In this document: in pieces, positions 58,397-64,000 of the stretch
Layout: each line of letters opens with the position of its first letter
Position numbering within the stretch: position 1 is the stretch's first letter
NCBI GenBank assembly: GCA_028456385.1
Contig: JALNQF010000049.1
Span: 124,001-188,000 of the forward strand
Origin: Ophiosphaerella korrae
Lineage: Eukaryota; Ascomycota; Dothideomycetes; Pleosporales; Phaeosphaeriaceae
Length of the DNA: 64,000 bases
Direction: 5' to 3'
Position numbers and translations under genes: made by a program
Notes under the pieces: model-generated
Database searches by the model: none
Told to the model about the DNA's origin: nothing
What the model saw: the letters and a program-made list of their open reading frames with translations, nothing else

Positions 58397-59974
58397 CAAG
58401 GGGGGTGCAAGTGGGACTGATAATAGTGGGCCCGACGCGCAGGGGCCATAGAAAGTCATCAAGCCTTCCACGTAAGCTGTAATTTTGTATACAAATACCA
58501 GCTTTTTCAGAACGCCTGATATCTAACCAAGTAAAAATGCCTAAAACACCTCGCCGCCGCCTTACCCGCGATAAACGAGTTCGAATCTACACACTATACT
58601 ACTAGGCTGGCTAGGATAGCTAGCAAATCTCTCAAGAGCTTAGGATCCCTTACTATACTGTTCGGCGCTGTATTAACAGTACTATTACTCCTAATTAGCC
58701 TCGTAGACGCAAGCCTTTAATTAATACTCCTATAAGACGCCGCCTAGTATTTTATTCTACTACTAATCGTGAGCAAAGGCTCAAGCCTTACACCGAAATT
58801 GCAGCTAAGCTTAGTATCTACGCAGATCTAAGAACTATTACGAAAGCCTTCTACAAAGAGCGCTACTACTAACGCGTCGCTACTAAGAAACCTTAGCTTA
58901 ACGCTAAGCACATATAAAAACAGTTATATTAGAGCAACCTCGCGGTTAATTAAGATAAGAAGGTGTGGTCTTATATTATATAGAGTGATAAGGCAACATT
59001 CTAGCTAGGCTACGAGAAGTTATACGTTACCCGCTGCCCTAAGGAGAAGTTTTTACCTAACTACTGCGTCCCTAAGTTTAAAGATGTTGTTAGCTTATTT
59101 GTTGTTAAGAGGTAGCTGGAAGACAATAGTACTTGCCGTAGGCCACAGGAGATAGTGAAGGGATGACAGATAGTATTTGATAGTACTACTAGTATCTAAG
59201 GGAGAATAATACTTGCTTTACTCTCTTCGCAAGTATCGAGCCTTTTATGCGCCTGTGTAGCGCACCGGCCCCGCTTTAGATTACAACTATACAATGTCAT
59301 GATCTTTGGTGTATCGGCCCCGCCCCCAACTTGTACCAGAGTTCACGAGAGTCTCGAGTGTTCAACGAACCCTCGTTACATTTGTATAAGCATGTGTTAG
59401 TAGAGACAGTAGTAAAGGTCCCCTCTTAATCTAGAATTAAGAGATATTTAGGAACTAGAACTCTTAATTATACTGTTAAAATGTACAGCCTTATATTAAG
59501 AGCTTTAGGTGGGAGCATAAGATATTTTAAGTAAGGATTAGCAACTTAGTATTTATACAGGATAGGTCTAGCGTACATATAGCTAAAAATACTAAGAGAT
59601 TCCTCTACAAGAAGGCTGTATACCTGCTCTAGTGGCCCCCTAACTTACCTAATCTAAATCCTATCAAGAATCTATAGCGATTACTCAAGAGTAGAATACG
59701 CAAAAGATATCCTAAAACAAAAGAGGAGCTTAGGAGGTATATTAAGGAAGAATAGGCGCGTATTACTCCTCAGGAAATCAGGAGATATACGGGCAACATG
59801 AACGAACGTTGTAGGGCTGTATTAGCTGCTAATAGTGGCCATACGCTATATTGAGGCATTGGCGCTGTCTTTTTTTGTATAGAAATACAATACAATACGC
59901 GACTCATTCGATGAGTTTCTATGGCCTCAGCTCCCTAGGGCCCACTATTATCAGTCCCACTTGCACCCCCCTTG
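58397..59974 (+). mobile_element. Complete but dead Tc1/mariner element with perfect 37-bp inverted repeats
   Basis: The ends 58397-58433 and 59938-59974 are perfect inverted copies over 37 bp (CAAGGGGGGTGCAAGTGGGA...). A weaker continuation follows (GGCCATAGAAA, then TCATC). TA flanks both sides (58395-58396 and 59975-59976). The plus strand holds a mutated transposase, with HTH part from 58538 (MPKTPRRRLTRDKRVRIY). Its C-terminal part near 59640-59840 has PNLPNLNPIKNL, where the catalytic Glu of the family's NPIENLW motif reads Lys. Many TAA and TAG stops lie in frame. The very TA-rich composition is what RIP leaves. The element sits between the PKS-cluster regulator and transporter. It cannot encode an active enzyme. 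Confidence 0.93.
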
Positions 59975-60041
59975 TACAACTATTCCAGTCTATCGGTGGC
60001 ATGATCCTCCAAGGACAAACGAAGCACCAAACAGCTGACAC

Positions 60042-61547
60042 TCACGCTTTTACCGTCACTTTCATGCCCGTCAACTTGAGTCTGGAAAACACGACAAAGA
60101 AAGTTCCAACCATAAGCAGTATGCCCGAGAATAGAGTCAATCCGAGGAACCCATTACCTTTTCCAGATGCAATAACACCTGCAATCGGGCTTCCGATCAG
60201 AACACCAGTGGCAGAAATGGCGTACAAGCTTCCAGTACGTACCCCAAGCTTTCGAATATCCGGAGAGATCTTGGCTATCAAGGCTGGAATAATCGAGAAG
60301 ATGCAGCCCGAAGCAAAGCCGTAGAATACCGTGAACACAATGATCAAGGCATTTGTGTTCCCCGAAGCCATCACGGTGCTTGGCAACCAGAAAGCTAAGC
60401 TCACCACTGAGCCCAGTCCAGTGAGCAGTATCATAATGTTGAACACACCGAAAATATCACCGAAGTATGCTGGAATGATCCGCCCAAAGGTCCCGGCTGC
60501 GTTGAGAATAGAGACTAAATACCCTGCGAGACTCGTAGACATTCCCTGGGCTCTGGCCTGGACAATAATGAACGTGAAGGGGAGGAAGCCACCAATATAT
60601 ATAAACCAGGTGCCAATCGTGAGTAGCAGAAAAGGCGGCTCTGCGTAAGGTGTGATGAAGTCTTTGAAAATGAGTGGCTGCTTCAATGGCGGAAGCCGCG
60701 ACTTCACCGTCAAAATACCGATAATGACCATGCCAAGGAGTAGAAATGCCACAGCCCGCATTGTCCATCCGAAGCCAATGTCATCCACAAGGCGGTGAAC
60801 CATGATTGGGAGTACGACGCCTCCGATGCTAGAGCCTGCAGACATAATGCCTATAGCGAGGGCGCGGTGTCGTAGAAACCACGTGGAACAAGCTGTCATA
60901 GCTATAGTGCCAATTAGTGCTGAGTAAGAAAGTTCCAGACGACCACTTACAAGGATAGAATAGGAAGCTGCAACCAATAGCGCTGACAACCGATTGGGAG
61001 AGGAAGATCTGGTAGTATTTCTTCGATATCGAGGTCATCATCAGACCGAATATGTGCAGGAACGCTCCAATGACAATGGGAACCCGTGGGCCGAAATGAT
61101 CTGTCACCTTTCCAGCCACTGGCCCCTGTAGTATCGCTTAGTGGATTATTTGCATGAAAACGCCAAACAATGACATACCCAAAAGAACATCATGAACGTT
61201 TCCGTGGAAGGTATCCAGGCGACTTGGCTTGAGGAGTAGTTTGCAAGCAAGTTTGATTCATAGTAGTCTTGGAAGATGCCCACACCTGCGTCCGCAAATT
61301 AGTCTCTATTTTTCAATGACGGTGGTCTATTGGTCCTACAATTGATCCAGCCAAAACTAGCAAAGATGGTACAAAAGCCGCCGGCCACGACGAGCCATGC
61401 TTCTAAACCGCCATCTGGGAATGTTGTTGGATCTGGCCCAGCTACTTGATTTGGTGTCTTCTCGGAATTTGCCATCGAAAATTGCACTGGCGCGTTGTCT
61501 AATGATAGATCAGGGGAGGAATCCGGGGTTTTCAACGGTGAAGCCAT
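60042..61547 (-). CDS. MFS transporter, monocarboxylate (MCH/MCT-like) type
   Basis: Four exons (61547-61340, 61285-61179, 61125-60951, 60901-60042) encode 449 aa. The start is the ATG at 61547 ([11 protein letters not shown]); the two codons before it have no ATG. Landmarks include [16 protein letters not shown] at helix 1, [44 protein letters not shown] at helix 2 and the following loop, and [12 protein letters not shown]. About 12 helices are present. A 49-nt intron (GTAAGT...CACTATAG) joins FLFYP to [17 protein letters not shown]. Such carriers often sit in polyketide clusters and may export the acidic product. The 3' end lies only 67 bp from the transposon. Confidence 0.9.
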
Positions 61548-62941
61548 GGACAATACTGATGAAAATTAGATCTGGTTGCGCAGCCAATGTTAAAGGATCT
61601 GTCTTGCGGTTTATATAGCAATTCGTCAGTTGTTTACTCAATTATCGGTCTTGCGCAAAACCACACTAAGGGCGACTGCCATAGGGGAGCTCGAAAGATG
61701 ATACCGAAAAGGGTTAGACTTGGACGATTGACAAAACAAGGGAATAGTTGCCGGAAACTAGACCCTGACCCAATGACAAGGAAACGATAGCACCCCTTTT
61801 TGATTTAAATATCTTTCCCCAAAGAATTGATCATCTTCTTACTGTGGCGTTTTGGGGCAAGCACTACGCTGTGAACCACGCGGGGGTATTTTTTTATTTG
61901 GGTATGGCCATACAACCACGTAAAAAACTACTGTAAGACCTTGAGTGGGTGAGAGATATCTATACGGATTTATAAGCTACAGTAAGCTAGATAAAGTTAG
62001 AACTCAATTGTGTTATCGGGATATAACTTCATGCCATCAGAGGACAACCAATAGGCACTTAGAGACGAAAACAAGCCCGAAACCCTGTTCGTAAGTGGCA
62101 ACATACATACATACAAGGGTGGTGCACGAATTCTTGAGCATGGCTCGTGCGCATAGAATTCAATCGGATCTTACGTATATTGTAATTTACATCCAACTTG
62201 CATCAACTCAGTATCGTGTATGGGGCCATTTGGGTATACATGCCTAGCTATCCTGGGGTACTGAATTGTATATAGGATTCTATTGGAGTAAAGAATCGTC
62301 GATAAGTTTATATGGCCCATGCGCTGCACGAGCCATGCTCAAGAATTCGTGCACCACCCTTGTGCCCCTCGCATGGTAGTGCGGTTTTCTGCCGTACATT
62401 TTTACGTCAACATCCGCATGCATGCGCCTACTCTCTAATTAGTGCTTGGTATTTGATTATCTAATGTGTTGTATTTTCTGTATTGTTGGGTCACCGCATA
62501 ACGAACTTAAATAAAATGACACCCATACATGGTGGAATATACGCAGGTATAACCTAGGATTTCAAGGTTTGCTCTCCTACGCGTATGTTTACAATTTGGT
62601 ATGCCAAGGCTGATGTCAGATTTAAATCACAACTTATTATCTTCTTCCCACAAAACTGAATGACCGCGCAGTTATCTTGTGTCACTAGGTAGCCGTCATC
62701 ACTGCAGGAAGTGGTGGCCTAAGACAATGGCGCAAGCAATCCTCCAACGTCCCAGCCAGAATCGTTCGATCATCTCCCGAAAAAAGGCTACTGCATCAGT
62801 TCTAGAGTTTCATAGATAGTGCTCTGTCCAAATCTTGCAGGTACATATACCATACCCTCGCATTGGATGCCGAAAAATTTGCAGTCGGGTTCCACTGCAC
62901 ACGACCTGGTAAAAAATTGACGCAAACCGAAATTAGAGCCA
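61548..62941. other. 1.4-kb intergenic region carrying a MITE
   Basis: The region between the MFS transporter start and the second regulator gene is AT-rich with no coding signal. It contains the promoter of the transporter, the 249-bp MITE and the upstream region of the right-edge regulator. Confidence 0.5.
62114..62362. mobile_element. 249-bp MITE with perfect 37-bp inverted repeats
   Basis: The ends 62114-62150 and 62326-62362 are perfect inverted copies over 37 bp (CAAGGGTGGTGCACGAATTC...). The interior of 175 bp has no frame. The left flank is TA; the right flank is TG, so the target duplication is imperfect or mutated. The repeat length and the tip CAAGGG-GGTGCA match the Tc1/mariner element at 58.4-60.0 kb, which suggests a non-autonomous relative. 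The perfect repeats point to a fairly recent insertion. Confidence 0.92.
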
Positions 62942-64000
62942 ATGCCCCCGCGCCATTCGTGCGATCGTTGTCGCCAGCAAAAGGTGCGATGCCTTCGAGA
63001 TGATTGGGAATTACATACCCTGTCCCAGCCATTGCCTTCATGCCAGCGTTGCACGAATGCTGGTGTGGCTTGTGTATATAGTCGTATGTTCTTCAAACTT
63101 TCCCTTCTCCCCGAGTTGTCTTATATGTACATCGCTGATGTTTGTGGCTGACGAGCGAGTTATAGTAAGGTGTAAAACAAGGCCCTCAACTAGAGACACA
63201 ACAAGCACTAGTGAAAACTCCTCCATGCGTGCTTTTGAGTCTAGCATAGTTGGAGGATTTTCTCAAAGTGAGACATTAAGCTCTCATTTTGGAAATCTTA
63301 CCGACCCTTTTCCCGCCCTCGGAGATGGAACCGATCATGGATTCAGTAGCTGGGACACCAACCCACCTATCTTCTCCCAAACCTCTCCACTCGCCCTAGC
63401 ATCGCCATTAGCGGACACTTTGAGGGACCGGGACCAGGATATCCGAAATTTCGCTAGTGACATCGAAAGCGACTCCATTGACTCCGCTATATTGCAATTA
63501 AATGACCTAGCTCGAAGGGCCATGCAAGCGATCCGCGGTTTAGTGCAACGACCCACGTCTCTGACAAGCTCTTCGCAACAGGTCACCCAAGCACTCGAGG
63601 ACACAAACACACTTATACGAATCGTCAATGAGATCACCACAGGGTCCGAATCAGACGAAGTTCACTCACCAGTAGACGATGGATTAATATTCCTGGCTCT
63701 CGCCTCCCATCATCGGCTGTTGGCACTTTTTCGCGCTATATGTGATTCCATTCATCGAGAGTTGGAATCTATAGCCTTGAAAAACGATCAACAACAGCCA
63801 GACCTACGGGGTGGCGCCCAACATGTTATGATACTTCAATTGTTGATGCATCTGATCAATCGCATTGACCAGAACCTTTTTCAAGATAGATCAGGCTCAG
63901 ATTCAAGTGGCCAGGTTACTCCTATTCTGTCCATGGACCAAGTGGATTCTTTACTAGTCGAGGATGAAGGAGGTGCATATCAAAGAGGCCTGCAGTTTCT
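62942..64000 (+). CDS. AflR-like Zn2Cys6 transcription factor, cut by the window end
   Basis: Exon 1 (62942-63083) encodes the zinc cluster, with Cys7, 10, 17, 34, 37 and 44 ([11 protein letters not shown]...[11 protein letters not shown]). The long third loop is typical of the AflR group. An 82-nt intron (GTATGT...GTTATAG) leads to exon 2 from 63166, which stays open to base 64000. It contains a Ser/Thr-rich segment ([15 protein letters not shown]) and helices resembling the AflR regulatory domain ([37 protein letters not shown]). About 325 residues are visible, and the stop lies outside. AflR-type proteins control secondary-metabolite clusters, so this may belong to the same cluster or begin another to the right. 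Confidence 0.85.

Noticed and set aside
1..64000. tRNA, rRNA and CRISPR features
   Set aside because: Scanning by eye for T-loop sequences and regularly spaced repeats gave no convincing tRNA or rRNA; CRISPR arrays are not expected in a fungal nuclear genome and none was seen.

Overview
The window is genomic DNA of a filamentous ascomycete. Genes are split by short GT-AG introns (46-126 nt) that often carry a CTAAC or CTGAC branch site before the acceptor. The gene families (HR-PKS with trans-ER, Zn2Cys6 regulators, a SesB/NB-ARC/TPR STAND gene, a fungal rhodopsin-type membrane protein) fit Dothideomycetes, most likely Pleosporales. That placement comes from family recognition, not from a search. 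Several broken genes and one transposon carry nonsense codons of the C-to-T kind, as repeat-induced point mutation (RIP) would leave.

Left third (1-22 kb): a transposase tail at the edge; a double-RING protein; a frameshifted F-box-like gene; a tandem pair of diverged Cys/His-rich paralogues; a 3.2-kb stretch without genes; a rhodopsin-type seven-helix protein; two unrecognised nuclear or disordered proteins; a deleted Tc1/mariner copy with 37-bp terminal inverted repeats; the RCK2/Srk1-type kinase; and an unusual P450-like gene.

Middle (22-46 kb): housekeeping genes for the U2AF small subunit, a single-pass membrane protein, an N-acetylglucosamine-induced-type protein and HMG-CoA reductase. 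Then comes accessory sequence: a decayed STAND (NLR-like) gene, a secreted protein with a possible histidine brace, a decayed membrane-protein gene, a hotdog thioesterase and a ubiquitin-like-domain/RING-like protein.

Right part (46.6-61.5 kb): a compact polyketide cluster. An eight-exon highly reducing PKS (KS-AT-DH-MT-[no ER]-KR-ACP, 2482 aa) shares a 550-bp divergent promoter with a LovC-type trans-enoyl reductase. A Zn2Cys6 regulator and an MFS monocarboxylate-type transporter follow. All four genes read through without frameshifts once introns are placed. A complete 1578-bp Tc1/mariner element with 37-bp inverted repeats and a TA target duplication sits between regulator and transporter. 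A 249-bp MITE, also with 37-bp inverted repeats and a nearly identical terminus, lies between the transporter and a second, AflR-like Zn2Cys6 gene that runs off the right edge.

Exon structures were placed by hand from splice motifs and reading-frame continuity. Product names rest on motifs recognised by eye.
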